This document shows positions 1 through 9,916 of a stretch of DNA of 64,000 bases, piece after piece. The position numbers and the translations under genes are program-made. Under the pieces are notes generated by a model that did not search any database, was not told the origin of the DNA, and saw only the letters and a program-made list of their open reading frames with translations. Within the stretch, counting starts at the first letter, position 1; each line of letters opens with the position of its first letter. The DNA comes from Mycobacterium shimoidei (GTDB lineage Bacteria; Actinomycetota; Actinomycetes; Mycobacteriales; Mycobacteriaceae): positions 186,001-250,000 of the forward strand of contig LQPU01000032.1 of assembly GCA_002101905.1 (NCBI GenBank), given 5' to 3'.

Positions 1-191
<191 letters not shown>

Positions 192-243
192 TCAGACAGT
201 TCGAACGCCAGCGTAGGCGGTGGTGTTCCCGAAGCCTCGACGG

Positions 244-272
244 TCGCAAGCGCGGCGAAGCCGGGCGCAGCG
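244..272. repeat. 29-bp dispersed repeat, copy 1
   Basis: These 29 bases recur without a mismatch at 7461-7489, in the same orientation. This copy lies just beyond the stop codon of the anti-sigma gene and upstream of trxB. On the minus strand it reads CGCTGCGCCCGGC then TTCGCCGCGCTTGCGA. It is too long and too exact to be chance codon bias, so it looks like a small interspersed intergenic element. Confidence 0.75.
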
Positions 273-276
273 TATC

Positions 277-792
277 CTACGGCCGCTGGATCGGTCTGTC
301 GGCCAATAACCCGGTGTCCGCTGAGCTGCAGGTCGATGCCACGGCCACCGCTGTCATGGTGCCGGGTGTGTCGCCCGGTAGCACCAACAAAACCGCGGGC
401 CGGCCGCTCACCTCGAGTGGTTGGGCCGCCAGCACCCGGACCGTCGGTGGGTAGCCGAGGCCGCTCAAACACGACGCGCGGCGTTGCGGATCGGCAAGTG
501 GACCGTAGTCTGCCTCGTGGTCGAGCAAGGCCAGGATCTGCGGGTCCGACAGTGGGATGGTGGTGGCCGGCCGCGACACGGTGATGTGCTCTGCGGTGGG
601 GGGGCTGCTCGGAGCCGGGCCGGGTGCGCTGATCAGCGCCGCGGTACCCCATACGACGGCCACCGCGACCGCGGCCAGGCCGGCCAGCGCGGCGAGCGCC
701 CGCAACGGGCGGGTCGCGGGGCGGGCGGCGTGCGCGGCACCCACAACGTCAACGCGCCGGCGACCGGAGTCCGCGTCGTCTGCTGCACTCAT
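277..792 (-). CDS. rsmA: Shortened SigM anti-sigma factor (Rv3912/RsmA homologue lacking its N-terminal domain)
   Basis: In mycobacteria the gene directly after sigM encodes its membrane-bound anti-sigma factor. This copy has 171 residues, against about 250 in M. tuberculosis Rv3912 as I remember it. It starts with the conserved MSAADDADS but then passes straight to GAAHAARPATRPLRALAALA, a transmembrane helix (about residues 29-53) and the conserved outer domain with AEHITVSRPATTIPLS and CLSGLGYP. The helical cytoplasmic region that would grip SigM, about 80-90 residues, is absent, apparently by an in-frame deletion. The ATG at 790-792 follows sigM by 15 nt. It may no longer inhibit SigM. Confidence 0.82.
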   Translation of the reverse strand: MSAADDADSGRRRVDVVGAAHAARPATRPLRALAALAGLAAVAVAVVWGTAALISAPGPAPSSPPTAEHITVSRPATTIPLSDPQILALLDHEADYGPLADPQRRASCLSGLGYPPTVRVLAAQPLEVSGRPAVLLVLPGDTPGTMTAVAVASTCSSADTGLLADRPIQRP

Positions 793-807
793 CGGCCCCA
801 GTGTCCG

Positions 808-1371
808 TTATGCCGGCGTGGCGTCGGTGTCGAGGTGGCCCAGCGCCGCCGCCAGGCGGGCCCTCGCGCGGGCACAGCGGCTCTTCACGGTCCCTTGGGC
901 AACCCCGAGTAGCCGTGCGGTGTCGGCCACGGAGTAGCCGTGCATGTCGACTGCCACCACAGCTGCGCGCTGCTCCACCGGCAAGCGCATCAACGCGCGT
1001 TGCACCATGATCGCAGTTTCGACCTGCGTGGTCCGATCGGTTACCGGATAGCTGTCATCCAGCGCTGCGACAAGATGAGACCTGTTGCGGCGCAACCGAT
1101 CCAGGCACGCATTGACCACGATGCGGTGCAGCCAACTGCTCACGGCCGCGTCGTGACGAAACGAGCCGGCCGCGCGATGTACCGAGAGCATCGCATCCTG
1201 GAGGGCATCGTCGGCGTCCTCAGCACTTCCGCTGGTGAGCCTCGCAAGACGGTGCAGTCGGCGGCGGTGGCGCATGAACAGCTCCTCGAAGGCGTAGCGG
1301 TCACCGGCGACATGAGCGGCCAGCAGCTCGGCGTCACTGCATTCGCGCCGCATCCGGCCACCTGGCTGCAC
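808..1371 (-). CDS. sigM: ECF RNA polymerase sigma factor SigM
   Basis: Extracytoplasmic-function sigma factor that directs RNA polymerase to stress and secretion-related promoters. The 187-residue protein has region 2 (DADDALQDAMLSVHRAAGSF, then WLHRIVVNACLDRLRR) and region 4 with its helix-turn-helix (YSVADTARLLGVAQGTVKSR). It closely matches M. tuberculosis SigM. Residue 7 is a second Met just before the conserved SDAELLAAHVAGDRYAFEEL, so the start could be six codons later. The anti-sigma gene follows by 15 nt and trxB after that, the usual redox-linked cluster. The anti-sigma partner is truncated here, so control may differ from relatives. Confidence 0.94.
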   Translation of the reverse strand: MQPGGRMRRECSDAELLAAHVAGDRYAFEELFMRHRRRLHRLARLTSGSAEDADDALQDAMLSVHRAAGSFRHDAAVSSWLHRIVVNACLDRLRRNRSHLVAALDDSYPVTDRTTQVETAIMVQRALMRLPVEQRAAVVAVDMHGYSVADTARLLGVAQGTVKSRCARARARLAAALGHLDTDATPA

Positions 1372-1424
1372 GGCCGGACACTAACCAAACAGCCGCCGTG
1401 CGGCACTTCACCCGGCGGGATACG

Positions 1425-4400
1425 TCAGGAGGCTGCCTGCACAGTGATTTCGGATATTCCGGCTTCGCTTTTACCGTCGGTGGTGCCCAACGTGGAGATC
1501 CACACCAGCAGGTTCGACGTCGGCGCTGAGGCATTGACCTGGATGGTGTTGTGGCCGGGACGCACCGGCGTCGGCTGGGTCAGCGCGGTGGTGTCCTCCA
1601 GCTTGGCCGGGCTCGAGGTCGGCGCCGAGCGGATCTGGATCTTGGTGCCGGTGCTGGTGATGTCGACAGAAACTGCGCCCACAGTGGTGGGCTGGGGGAG
1701 CTGAAGCAGCAGTCCCACACCGTCCTTGAAGCTGGGGAACGGCACGGCGTCGGTGTAAATGTCAGTGGTCCAGAGTGTGGCCGGGTTCCCGTCGATCGCC
1801 TGCCCGGCCTGGCTCGGATTGTCAGCCTCCCCGCCGGGTGAGAAAACGGTGGCTCGGGTGGGTTTGACGATGCTGCCCGACGGCGCCGGGCTGCTTTCCG
1901 CCGACGAGCTCGACGAGGGGGAGTTGAGGCCGAGCCGGTCTTTGTCCAGGCCGCCGTTGAGGTCACCGAAGATTCGCCCGAGCACCGACGCCAGCACCAG
2001 CAGCGCGACCACGATGACGGCGACACCGGCGCCGACCCCGATCATCACGTTGCGTCGCCGCCGCAGCCGAGCTTCCTCGTCGATCGGCCCCGTCGAGCGG
2101 GCCACGCCCGGCCGCGGGGGAGACGGCTCTTCCTCGTCGACAGGTGTCAGCAAGTCGGTGCGGTCAGCCACCGCCGTTGCCTGCTGCAACAGGTTCAAAA
2201 GCGTTGCCGCACTGCGGATAGCGTCGCCTTTGAGGGAGTGAGTGGCGGCCGCAGAGATTTGGAACGGAATCTCGCGATCGATCACCCGAGGTTCGATGGG
2301 CTGCCCGGCGGCATCACGATCGGCCGGTGCCAGGCCGCTGCGCACCCCGGACTCGGGCAATGGCCACCGGTTGACCAGCAGCGCGTAGAGCGCAGCGCCG
2401 ATTCCGCGGATGTCGGCTTCGGGGGTGGCGTTGGGCATGCACGCCGGGAACGCCAACACCACGTCGCCCTCGATGCTGACCCGCACCCGGCTGGGGTGAT
2501 CGATTGATAATGCGACGCCGGCATGATGGGCCGCCTCGGCCGCGGCGGCAAGCGTTTGCATGGCCCGGGCGGCGCCGACCGCCGACGGAGACGTGTTGGC
2601 CACCTCCTGCAGCGAGCCGCCGCGGATCCATTCGGCTACCACCAATCCGTGGTGACCGGTGTTGACGACGTCGAGCACCCGGGCGATACCGGGTTTGTCG
2701 ATCTGGCTCAGCCGCAAGGTGCGGGACAAGATGTCGCGGGTAGCCGCCTCGCCCAGAGTCCCGCCGGGATCGACGAACGTGAGCGCCACCTGGCGGTCCA
2801 AGGCAGTGTCGAGTGCTTGCCAGAACTGCAAAGCCGGTGCGCCACCGTGGAAAACCAACAGACGGTAGCGGCCCCCGGCGATGCTGGCGCCGGGCACGAG
2901 CTGAGCGTCATCGGGGGACGCTGACGGTTCGACCGGCGGGGCATGAGGGTCGATCGGGTCTGGCTCGGCCGCGTGGTCACGGGAGCTGCGCGCCGACCCC
3001 GCCGGCAGGTCGCCGTTCGCCGGCCCGGAAGGCGGGACCGCCGACACCGTGCCGACCTGACGATCGGCCGGAACGTCCGGCTGGAAGTCGTCCGGAGACT
3101 GCGGCGACGGCTCGGCGCCGGACGCAGGCTTGGAGGAAGTGCTGTGCGGTGGGCCCTCAGTCACCTCCGGTCCTTTCCCGAGTTCCGTCCTGGCTACGTG
3201 TCGCGCCGGCCCGCGCCGGATGGGTTCGGCGACCGGGTGACCCCCCGGCGCGGACCAATTCCTCTGCTCAGGGTACGGGACCGCGCCGCGGCCGGACAGG
3301 TGATCGGATCGTGCAGCCCGACCGGGGGCTAACTTGCCGGCGTCGCCAGGTTTCCCGCCGCCGAGCCAGCGCCGGCAGGCGGCCACCGCGGCGTGCGCCT
3401 CCGGTACTTCGCCACGCAGCATGATCACGACGATGATCGGCACCATGATCACCGCCAGCACGAAAAGCCGCAGCAGCGACCCCGCCCCGCCGCCGTAGCT
3501 GGTCAGCGCCTCCAGCCCCATCAATTGGTCCACGACGTGCGCGATCAGTCCGGCCAGCAGCGAGCCGGTGATCGTCACCAGCACCGTGCGCACCTCCGCC
3601 GCGCCTACCAGATGACCTCGTGGCGGGCGCAGCGCATTGCGCAGCAAGTAGTAGCCGACGATGGCGCCGGCCAGGAAGCCCAGGCCGTTGGCGAAGCCCA
3701 GGTAACCGGCGACGAGTTGCGATTCGTCGGTGAGATAGGGCGCGAGCAGCGACCCGACGATCTTGACGGTTGTGATGACAAGGACGATCACGATCGGTAT
3801 CCACGGCTGCTCGCGGGCGTAGAAAACGCGCAGCTGCAACAGCACCAGCGAATATGGGATCAGCGTGAATGCCGACAGGGTGATCGCGGCGCCCAGATAG
3901 CCGGCGTCGATCTCGCCGAAACGACCGTAGGCGAACAGCGCGCTGCCGATCGCGGGCCCGCCGACTGTCATGAATGCCACGATCGGGATCAGCGTGATCA
4001 TGGTCAGCCGGGTAGCCAGCGACAGGTCGGCCAGTACGGCTTCGGTGTCGTCGGCCGCCGCGTTGCGGCTCAGCCGTGGCATCACCACCGTCAATACCGT
4101 CACGCCGATCATGCCGAACGGCAGCATCAGCACCAGCCAGGTGTAGTTGTAGATCGCCGGCCCGGACGCCGCTGCGGTACTGGCGATCTGGTTGCCGACC
4201 ACCAGGCCGAGCTGGCTGATCAGCACGTAGAACACCATCGCGGCGGCCATGGCCCCGAAGCGTTTGAGCCGATCGTCGATCCCCCACAGCGGGCGAAGGC
4301 TGATGCGCTGGCGCCGCACGGCGACCAGCAGTACCGCAGCCTGCACGACGACGCCCAGGGTGGTGCCGATGCCCAGCACCAGCAACTTGGCGTTGCCCAT

Positions 4401-5072
4401 CCGCACCGGGTCGACGGAGAGCTGACCGGGCACCGCCAAATAGACGGCCAGTGTGGCGATCGCGACGACGTTGTTGACGACGGGCGCCCAAGCCGGCGGC
4501 CCGAACACGTTGCGCGTGTTGAGAATTGCCATGAACACCGACGACAGGCCGTAGAAAATCACCTGCGGCAACAGCAGGTAGGCGAACGCGGTGGTGAGCG
4601 GCTCGTTGACTTGGGGTTGGCGGCCCAGCATCAGTCGCACCAGCAGCGGCGCCGCCGCCACCGAGAGCAGCGTGGTGACCAACAGCACGGTGGTGGCCAG
4701 CGTGACGAGACGGCGCACAAATGCCGCGCCGCCGTCGGCGTCGTCTTGCTCTGCCCGGGCGAGGACCGGCACGAAGATCGCCGTGAACGTGGCTTCCAGG
4801 ACCAAAGCCGCGATCATGTTCGGCAGTTGATTGGCCACCGAGAAGGCGCTGGAGAGTGCCGCACCCAGGATCGCCGCCAACAGCACGATGCGGGCGAACC
4901 CGGTGAGCCGGCTGACCAGCGTCGCGAACGCCATCGCCCAGGAGCGTGACACCACGGCCGCGTCGGAGAGCTCGGGACGTGGCGCAGGCGTCACCCGCGA
5001 CGACTGGGGAGGGGGCAGCGGTCGCCGCGGCCGGTGCGCCGGCGGCGGCACGCGCCGACCGGCGGCATTCAT
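1425..5072 (-). CDS. murJ: Lipid II flippase MurJ fused to pseudokinase and sugar-binding-like domain (MviN, Rv3910)
   Basis: Moves lipid II across the inner membrane for peptidoglycan assembly. This is a 1215-residue protein, similar to Rv3910 (about 1184). Residues about 40-570 form the multi-helix MurJ domain (AVVSRSWAMAFATLVSRLTG; NQLPNMIAALVLEATFTAIF). A Pro/Ser-rich linker leads to a kinase-like fold from about 720. It is a pseudokinase: VALTFV stands where VAVK would carry the lysine, and no HRD or DFG is visible. A transmembrane helix near 1017 is followed by an outer beta domain with GNPATLWTTDIYTD, resembling discoidin/CBM folds. The ATG at 5072 overlaps the preceding stop as ATGA, which decides the start over a longer frame opening at 5177. 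In M. tuberculosis the pseudokinase is phosphorylated by PknB and binds FhaA. Confidence 0.93.
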   Translation of the reverse strand: MNAAGRRVPPPAHRPRRPLPPPQSSRVTPAPRPELSDAAVVSRSWAMAFATLVSRLTGFARIVLLAAILGAALSSAFSVANQLPNMIAALVLEATFTAIFVPVLARAEQDDADGGAAFVRRLVTLATTVLLVTTLLSVAAAPLLVRLMLGRQPQVNEPLTTAFAYLLLPQVIFYGLSSVFMAILNTRNVFGPPAWAPVVNNVVAIATLAVYLAVPGQLSVDPVRMGNAKLLVLGIGTTLGVVVQAAVLLVAVRRQRISLRPLWGIDDRLKRFGAMAAAMVFYVLISQLGLVVGNQIASTAAASGPAIYNYTWLVLMLPFGMIGVTVLTVVMPRLSRNAAADDTEAVLADLSLATRLTMITLIPIVAFMTVGGPAIGSALFAYGRFGEIDAGYLGAAITLSAFTLIPYSLVLLQLRVFYAREQPWIPIVIVLVITTVKIVGSLLAPYLTDESQLVAGYLGFANGLGFLAGAIVGYYLLRNALRPPRGHLVGAAEVRTVLVTITGSLLAGLIAHVVDQLMGLEALTSYGGGAGSLLRLFVLAVIMVPIIVVIMLRGEVPEAHAAVAACRRWLGGGKPGDAGKLAPGRAARSDHLSGRGAVPYPEQRNWSAPGGHPVAEPIRRGPARHVARTELGKGPEVTEGPPHSTSSKPASGAEPSPQSPDDFQPDVPADRQVGTVSAVPPSGPANGDLPAGSARSSRDHAAEPDPIDPHAPPVEPSASPDDAQLVPGASIAGGRYRLLVFHGGAPALQFWQALDTALDRQVALTFVDPGGTLGEAATRDILSRTLRLSQIDKPGIARVLDVVNTGHHGLVVAEWIRGGSLQEVANTSPSAVGAARAMQTLAAAAEAAHHAGVALSIDHPSRVRVSIEGDVVLAFPACMPNATPEADIRGIGAALYALLVNRWPLPESGVRSGLAPADRDAAGQPIEPRVIDREIPFQISAAATHSLKGDAIRSAATLLNLLQQATAVADRTDLLTPVDEEEPSPPRPGVARSTGPIDEEARLRRRRNVMIGVGAGVAVIVVALLVLASVLGRIFGDLNGGLDKDRLGLNSPSSSSSAESSPAPSGSIVKPTRATVFSPGGEADNPSQAGQAIDGNPATLWTTDIYTDAVPFPSFKDGVGLLLQLPQPTTVGAVSVDITSTGTKIQIRSAPTSSPAKLEDTTALTQPTPVRPGHNTIQVNASAPTSNLLVWISTLGTTDGKSEAGISEITVQAAS

Positions 5073-7522
5073 ACCCGGTGCTCCTCGATCGGGCGCGCGT
5101 CTTCGGTGAGGTCGACACCGCCGGGTTTCGGGCGGTCGAGATCGGCCGGGTCGGGTTGGCCGCGGAAGCGGTGCCACAGCCGTCGTCCCGCCAGCGTCAC
5201 CAGCACCGCCGCGGCGGTCAGCGTGATCGCGAACAGCACCTTCCCGTAGGCGTTGGAGTGCACCGACAGGCGCACCGGCTCGCCGAGCGGCACACCGTCC
5301 GGGGTGCTCAGCGACACGTCGACGGCGACGCGCTGAGTGAAGTTGACTTCGATCGGCACTCGCACCGGAAGATAGCCGGGTGGCAGCTCGATTTCGCCGG
5401 GGTCGGTGACGGTCATGCCGGGCGGGGCGTCGACGTGGAGCCGGACCCGGATCGGGACCGCCAGGCCGTTATGCAGTGCCAGCGGCAGCGGGCTGTGCTC
5501 GGTGGCCAGCGTGTAGGAGCCGCCCGGGTTGACGATCGTGACCGCACCGAACAGGTCGTTGATCGTGGTGTCCACGATCTCCAGTCGCCGGTGGGCCAAC
5601 CCATTGCGGGTGTCCGGGCGCTCGGATTGGCTGACCGCACGCAGCATGTCTTCCCGTAACGGCGCGGTGTAGCTGACGCCGGTCAGGCCGGTGCGTGTAT
5701 CGGTGGTCACCGCCGAGGCCAGCTTCCACAGCCTGCCCAGCTCGCCGCTCATCTGGGCCACGATCACATTGTCGAACCGGCCGCGTTTGGGAGGTTCGGC
5801 CGCCACGTCGTCAGGATCGCCGGTTGCGGGCGGCACGCTCGAAGCATCAGCGATCAGGGCGGGCAGCGGTCGCGGCGTTGCCAGCCCGGAGCGGACGGCG
5901 GTGGCGAGCGTGCTCAGCACCGCTTCCGCGTCATCGGACTGCAACGTCCAGGTCGCCGGCGGCAGCAGAATTTCGGCGCGCTGCTCGACTTCGGGCTGCA
6001 GGCTGCGCCACAGCATCGACGCCAAAGCGTCCTGACGGCGCGCGGCCACGGAGTCGCGTCGTAGCCGGACAGCCAGCGACGCATCCAAGTAATTCGGGGA
6101 GACTGGATCGCTGCCCGCCGCCGCCAACGCGGCGCCGACGGTCGGGTCGAACGGCGCGGTGACGACCTGCGGCGAGATCCGTCGCGGCGCGATGTTCGCG
6201 GTGGCGGGCCGGCCGGCGTCGTCTTCGGCGGCGCAGGGCGCCGCGGCGATCGCGACGGTATTGGGGGTATTGGGGTTGCGGCTCAGCAGGTCTACGGTGC
6301 GGCGGGTCAACACGCCTTCGGAGATCAAGGTGGCGCCCCGAACCGAGCTGATGCCAAGGATCTCGTCGATGATGTCGCTCGAGCTACTGGTCGCCGTCGC
6401 GCTGAGGGCCGAGTCGCCGACCCGCTGCACGACGTCGAGGTCGGCCTGTGCGTAGGGAACCGGCGCGACGCACATGCGGTGCGCCAGTGCGCGCAATCGG
6501 TTCAGCCAGGCCGCCGCCGCGGCCTGACCGGCGCCGGGGTGTGCGGGCGCGCCCGGGCCGATGGCTTCGGGGGAGTCCGACACCAGGTAGCCACCGGTCA
6601 TCGCGTTGACGGTGACCAGAAGGTCGGGGTCGACAGCCAAGCACAGCGAACGCCCGACGGCACCGTCGGGATCGACCTCGCCGCTGGTCGCGAACTCGGC
6701 GGCGGACAACAAAATGTCCAGCCGGCCACCGTTGGCCAGCGATGTCGCCAGCTCGTCGTCCATCAACCGCACCGGAATGGTGCCGCCGGGCACACCCGGC
6801 GACAACCGCGGCCGGTCCGCCAACGGCCACAGCATGGTCACCTGTACCGGCTTGGAGGTGTCGGGTGCGACGACGGAGGAAAACGCGTCCGCGGAGGTGT
6901 CGGTGGGGTCGGCGGGCACGCCCACCACCGGCAACAGGAAGCGGGCGTTGTCCAGCCGGGCCGGTTCCCCGTAGTCGGGTGTCCCGTTGACGTTGACCAG
7001 CAGCGGGTAGACCCCGGGCTCGTCGATGCCCAGCGACGGGCCGTTCGCCGAACGCAGCGGCGCCGACAGCGTGAAACCGGCCACCTGGCCGCGCTGCAGT
7101 TCACCCGCGACCGTGAGGAAATCCGCGATCGGCTGGTATTGGTCGGTGCTGCCGTCGAGGTTGGTACGCAAACCCGCCGAGGAGTGCACCGGTGTGGCTC
7201 GCTCGAGGCGGACCATCACGTCGCGCACCGGCCGGTCGCCGACGTTGGTCACCACTCCGGTGACGGAGACGACGGGCTCGCTGGTGGTGGTGACCACGTT
7301 AGGGGTCACCTGGTCGACTCGAATTTGCACAAATGGGGTCGTGCCGGGCTCGCCCGCGACGGCCGGTGGCGCGACGGTGGGAACAATAAGCACGGCCCCT
7401 AGACCAGCCAGGATGCCGGCCACCATGGCGAGGCGCTGCAGCCCGGCCCGCCCGTGGCGATCGCAAGCGCGGCGAAGCCGGGCGCAGCGGGTCGCCACTG
7501 GGAACAGCCGCGGCGTTCTCAC
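5069..7522 (-). CDS. Large secreted membrane-anchored protein, DUF6049-type (Rv3909 homologue)
   Basis: Conserved mycobacterial envelope protein of unknown biochemical role, 817 residues. A hydrophobic stretch near residues 31-55 ([20 protein letters not shown]) acts as signal peptide or anchor; beta-rich outer domains follow ([15 protein letters not shown] start, [20 protein letters not shown] near the end). A C-terminal helix ([17 protein letters not shown]) and a basic Arg-rich tail suggest the body lies outside the membrane. It sits between mutT4 and murJ with 4-nt overlaps on both sides (GTGA at its start, ATGA at its end), so synthesis is coupled to the flippase. Residues about 11-21 ([11 protein letters not shown]) are encoded by the 29-bp repeat also found at 244-272, so the N-terminus is unusual. 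Confidence 0.85.
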   Translation of the reverse strand: MRTPRLFPVATRCARLRRACDRHGRAGLQRLAMVAGILAGLGAVLIVPTVAPPAVAGEPGTTPFVQIRVDQVTPNVVTTTSEPVVSVTGVVTNVGDRPVRDVMVRLERATPVHSSAGLRTNLDGSTDQYQPIADFLTVAGELQRGQVAGFTLSAPLRSANGPSLGIDEPGVYPLLVNVNGTPDYGEPARLDNARFLLPVVGVPADPTDTSADAFSSVVAPDTSKPVQVTMLWPLADRPRLSPGVPGGTIPVRLMDDELATSLANGGRLDILLSAAEFATSGEVDPDGAVGRSLCLAVDPDLLVTVNAMTGGYLVSDSPEAIGPGAPAHPGAGQAAAAAWLNRLRALAHRMCVAPVPYAQADLDVVQRVGDSALSATATSSSSDIIDEILGISSVRGATLISEGVLTRRTVDLLSRNPNTPNTVAIAAAPCAAEDDAGRPATANIAPRRISPQVVTAPFDPTVGAALAAAGSDPVSPNYLDASLAVRLRRDSVAARRQDALASMLWRSLQPEVEQRAEILLPPATWTLQSDDAEAVLSTLATAVRSGLATPRPLPALIADASSVPPATGDPDDVAAEPPKRGRFDNVIVAQMSGELGRLWKLASAVTTDTRTGLTGVSYTAPLREDMLRAVSQSERPDTRNGLAHRRLEIVDTTINDLFGAVTIVNPGGSYTLATEHSPLPLALHNGLAVPIRVRLHVDAPPGMTVTDPGEIELPPGYLPVRVPIEVNFTQRVAVDVSLSTPDGVPLGEPVRLSVHSNAYGKVLFAITLTAAAVLVTLAGRRLWHRFRGQPDPADLDRPKPGGVDLTEDARPIEEHRV
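7461..7489. repeat. 29-bp dispersed repeat, copy 2, inside a coding region
   Basis: Identical over 29 bases to 244-272. Here it falls in the first codons of the DUF6049 protein and encodes [11 protein letters not shown] ahead of the signal-like hydrophobic segment. Insertion into the extreme 5' end of a gene would be tolerated because it only lengthens the cytoplasmic n-region. Confidence 0.75.
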
Positions 7523-8265
7523 GGCCCTGGACCGCGACCGTTCTTCGCGCCCGGCAGGTTGTCGTCGCGGCGACGGTGGTGGGCGCGGGAATGCGTCTGC
7601 GGCCGCCGTCGCGGCGAAGTGGGCGGCAACGGTGGCAACGCGGCCGGTCCGTCGGTCTGCAGCTTGTCGATCAGCTCGTCGGCCACCTCGGCGAGCCGCC
7701 GTTCGTCGGCGTAGGCCAGCCTGGACGCCAGATCACGGATCGGCACCCACGCCACCTCGGCGACCTCGAGGTCTTCATCGGACAACTCCCCGCCCGAGCA
7801 CCGCATCAGGTAGTGATGCACGGTCTTGTGCACCCGCCGCCCGTCGGTGACAAACCAGTAGTCGATGCTGCCGAGCGCGGCCAGCACGCTGCCCCGAATT
7901 CCGGTCTCCTCGGCGACTTCCCGGATCGCGGTCTGCTCGGCAGTTTCGCCGAGTTCGATGTGCCCCTTGGGCAACGACCACAGCATGCGGCCGCGGCGAT
8001 CGACACGACCGATGAGCGCGGCAACCTGGTCCTCGCGTGGCCCGTCGATGCCGGCGATAACCAGCCCGCCCGCGGATGTTTCGTGCACGGTACGCAAGCG
8101 CTCGGGACCACGTTTGCCGGAGCGGGAACGGCCCGATTTAGCCGAGCCGGTGGCTTTGCCGTCGACTTTTCCGTTCTGAGTGCGGATTTCGGGCGGCCCG
8201 GCACGGCGCCGGCTCCTACGTCGATTGCGGCGCCGGCGTGGTTGGGCTTGTTCGCCGTCCGACAC
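7519..8265 (-). CDS. mutT4: NUDIX hydrolase MutT4
   Basis: Nucleotide-pool or nucleotide-metabolite pyrophosphohydrolase, 248 residues, the same length as M. tuberculosis Rv3908 (MutT4). A basic N-terminus ([14 protein letters not shown]) precedes [13 protein letters not shown] and the NUDIX box, [20 protein letters not shown]. The C-terminus is Pro/Arg-rich. The start is the GTG at 8265: the product MSDGEQAQ then matches relatives, while the longer frame adds 60 residues of non-conserved sequence. A TACTAT hexamer sits 7 nt before this GTG, so the mRNA is probably leaderless. It shares its divergent promoter region with pcnA and overlaps the next gene by 4 nt. Confidence 0.93.
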   Translation of the reverse strand: MSDGEQAQPRRRRNRRRSRRRAGPPEIRTQNGKVDGKATGSAKSGRSRSGKRGPERLRTVHETSAGGLVIAGIDGPREDQVAALIGRVDRRGRMLWSLPKGHIELGETAEQTAIREVAEETGIRGSVLAALGSIDYWFVTDGRRVHKTVHHYLMRCSGGELSDEDLEVAEVAWVPIRDLASRLAYADERRLAEVADELIDKLQTDGPAALPPLPPTSPRRRPQTHSRAHHRRRDDNLPGAKNGRGPGP

Positions 8266-8272
8266 CCAAGCG

Positions 8273-8278
8273 ATAGTA
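8273..8278 (-). promoter_or_regulatory. -10 hexamer TACTAT for mutT4 (leaderless)
   Basis: On the minus strand TACTAT is followed by seven bases and then the GTG start codon. This is the spacing expected if transcription begins at or next to the start codon. No Shine-Dalgarno is present. Confidence 0.65.
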
Positions 8279-8341
8279 GCTGGCACGACCAAGCCCCTCC
8301 GGACGTACTCGCCGCTGGCGCACGATTGGTGCTGGATTGTT

Positions 8342-8437
8342 GTGCTCCTGCGCCATCGGCCCGGCCGCATCGTCGCACGACTGTGTTCGATGGTCGTGCT
8401 CCTCCGCGGCCGTATCCGGCCGCATCGTCGCACGACT
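8342..8437. repeat. Imperfect direct repeat in the mutT4-pcnA divergent promoter region
   Basis: CCGGCCGCATCGTCGCACGA followed by CT occurs at 8361-8382 and again at 8416-8437. GTGCTCCT precedes each copy, at 8342-8349 and 8396-8403. The unit is 54-55 bp. The second copy ends exactly where the pcnA -10 hexamer begins. It may be a duplicated regulatory site or simply a recent tandem duplication. Confidence 0.7.
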
Positions 8438-8442
8438 AGGCT
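8437..8442 (+). promoter_or_regulatory. -10 hexamer TAGGCT for pcnA (leaderless)
   Basis: TAGGCT lies eight bases before the GTG at 8451, and no Shine-Dalgarno is visible. This fits a leaderless or nearly leaderless transcript. Confidence 0.6.
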
Positions 8443-8450
8443 CATCGAAC

Positions 8451-9893
8451 GTGCCCGACACTGCCCAGGACGCCGACCTGCTGACCGCGGCCGCCGTTGC
8501 GCTGAACAGGTATGCCGACCTGTTGCGCGAACTCGGCTCGTTGTTCGCCGCGTCCGGTCACGAGCTGTATCTCGTGGGCGGTTCGGTGCGCGATGCGCTG
8601 CTGCAGCGGCTGAGCCCCGATTTGGATTTCACGACCGACGCGCATCCCGAGCAGGTGCAGCAAATCGTGCGGCCGTGGGCCGATGCGCTCTGGGACACCG
8701 GGATCGAGTTCGGCACCGTCGGTGTGGGCAAGGGCGATCACCGCTTGGAGATCACCACCTTCCGGGCCGACCGCTACGACCGGGTGTCGCGCAATCCGGA
8801 GGTTTGCTTCGGTGACCGCCTCGAGGAGGATCTGGTGCGCCGCGATTTCACGGTCAACGCGATGGCGGTGCGCGTCAACGCCGACGGACTGGGCGAATTC
8901 GTCGACCCCCTAGGGGGTTTGGCGGCGCTTCGCGCCGGGGTGCTCGACACTCCCGCGACGCCGTCGGAGTCCTTCGGCGACGACCCATTGCGGATGCTGC
9001 GTGCCGCCCGGTTCGTTTCGCAACTCGGGTTCAGCATCGCCCCGCGGGTGCGCGAGGCGATCGTCGAGATGGCGCCGGAGCTCGGGCGTATCACTGCCGA
9101 ACGGGTGGCCGCCGAGCTGGACAAGCTGCTGCTCGGTGACGACCCCGTCGCCGGGATCGAGCTGCTGGTGCAAACCGGCATGGGTGAAGTCGTGCTCCCC
9201 GAAGTCGGCGGCATGCAGATGGCCATCGACGAACACCACCAGCACAAAGATGTCTACCGGCATTCGCTGACCGTGCTGCGGCAGGCGATTGACCTCGAGG
9301 ATGAGGGCCCCGATTTGGTGCTGCGCTGGGCGGCGTTGTTGCACGACATCGGCAAACCCGCCACCCGCCGCCACGAGCCGGACGGCGGCGTGAGTTTTCA
9401 CCACCACGAGGTGGTGGGCGCCAAGATGGCCCGCAAGCGGTTACGGGCGTTGAAGTACTCCAAGCAGATGATCGACGACGTCTCGCAACTGGTGTATCTG
9501 CATCTGCGCTTCCACGGCTACGGGGACGGCAAGTGGACCGATTCGGCGGTGCGCCGCTACGTCACCGACGCCGGTCCGCTGCTGCCCAAACTGCACAAGC
9601 TGGTTCGGGCCGACTGCACCACCCGCAACAAGCGGCGCGCGGCCCGGCTGCAGGCCAATTACGACGAGCTCGAGGCACGAATCGCCGAGTTGGCCGTCAA
9701 GGAAGACCTGCAGCGGGTCCGGCCAGACCTGGACGGCCACGAGATCATGAAGTTGCTGGACATTCCGCCCGGCCCGCAGGTCGGTGAGGCCTGGAACTAT
9801 CTGAAGGAGCTCCGGATGGACCGCGGACCGCTGTCCCGCGAGGAGGCGACGGCCGAACTGCTGGCCTGGTGGAAAGCGCGCGGGAACCGTTAA
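8451..9893 (+). CDS. pcnA: CCA tRNA nucleotidyltransferase / poly(A) polymerase family protein
   Basis: Adds or repairs the 3' CCA end of tRNAs. The 480-residue length equals that of M. tuberculosis Rv3907c. The nucleotidyltransferase head shows [11 protein letters not shown] and the metal-binding [22 protein letters not shown] follows. An HD domain is present in the C-terminal half ([16 protein letters not shown], with HHH at [15 protein letters not shown]). The GTG start at 8451 gives the conserved opening [18 protein letters not shown]; the frame extends 38 codons upstream but only through repeat sequence. It is divergent from mutT4, and the Asp-repeat protein follows after 23 nt. Confidence 0.95.
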   Translation: MPDTAQDADLLTAAAVALNRYADLLRELGSLFAASGHELYLVGGSVRDALLQRLSPDLDFTTDAHPEQVQQIVRPWADALWDTGIEFGTVGVGKGDHRLEITTFRADRYDRVSRNPEVCFGDRLEEDLVRRDFTVNAMAVRVNADGLGEFVDPLGGLAALRAGVLDTPATPSESFGDDPLRMLRAARFVSQLGFSIAPRVREAIVEMAPELGRITAERVAAELDKLLLGDDPVAGIELLVQTGMGEVVLPEVGGMQMAIDEHHQHKDVYRHSLTVLRQAIDLEDEGPDLVLRWAALLHDIGKPATRRHEPDGGVSFHHHEVVGAKMARKRLRALKYSKQMIDDVSQLVYLHLRFHGYGDGKWTDSAVRRYVTDAGPLLPKLHKLVRADCTTRNKRRAARLQANYDELEARIAELAVKEDLQRVRPDLDGHEIMKLLDIPPGPQVGEAWNYLKELRMDRGPLSREEATAELLAWWKARGNR

Positions 9894-9916
9894 CGACGGC
9901 GCCGCGTCTGACCAGC

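Noticed and set aside
3393..4949. 518-residue open frame opposite murJ
   Set aside because: Gln/His/Arg-rich artefact of a membrane-protein gene read backwards.
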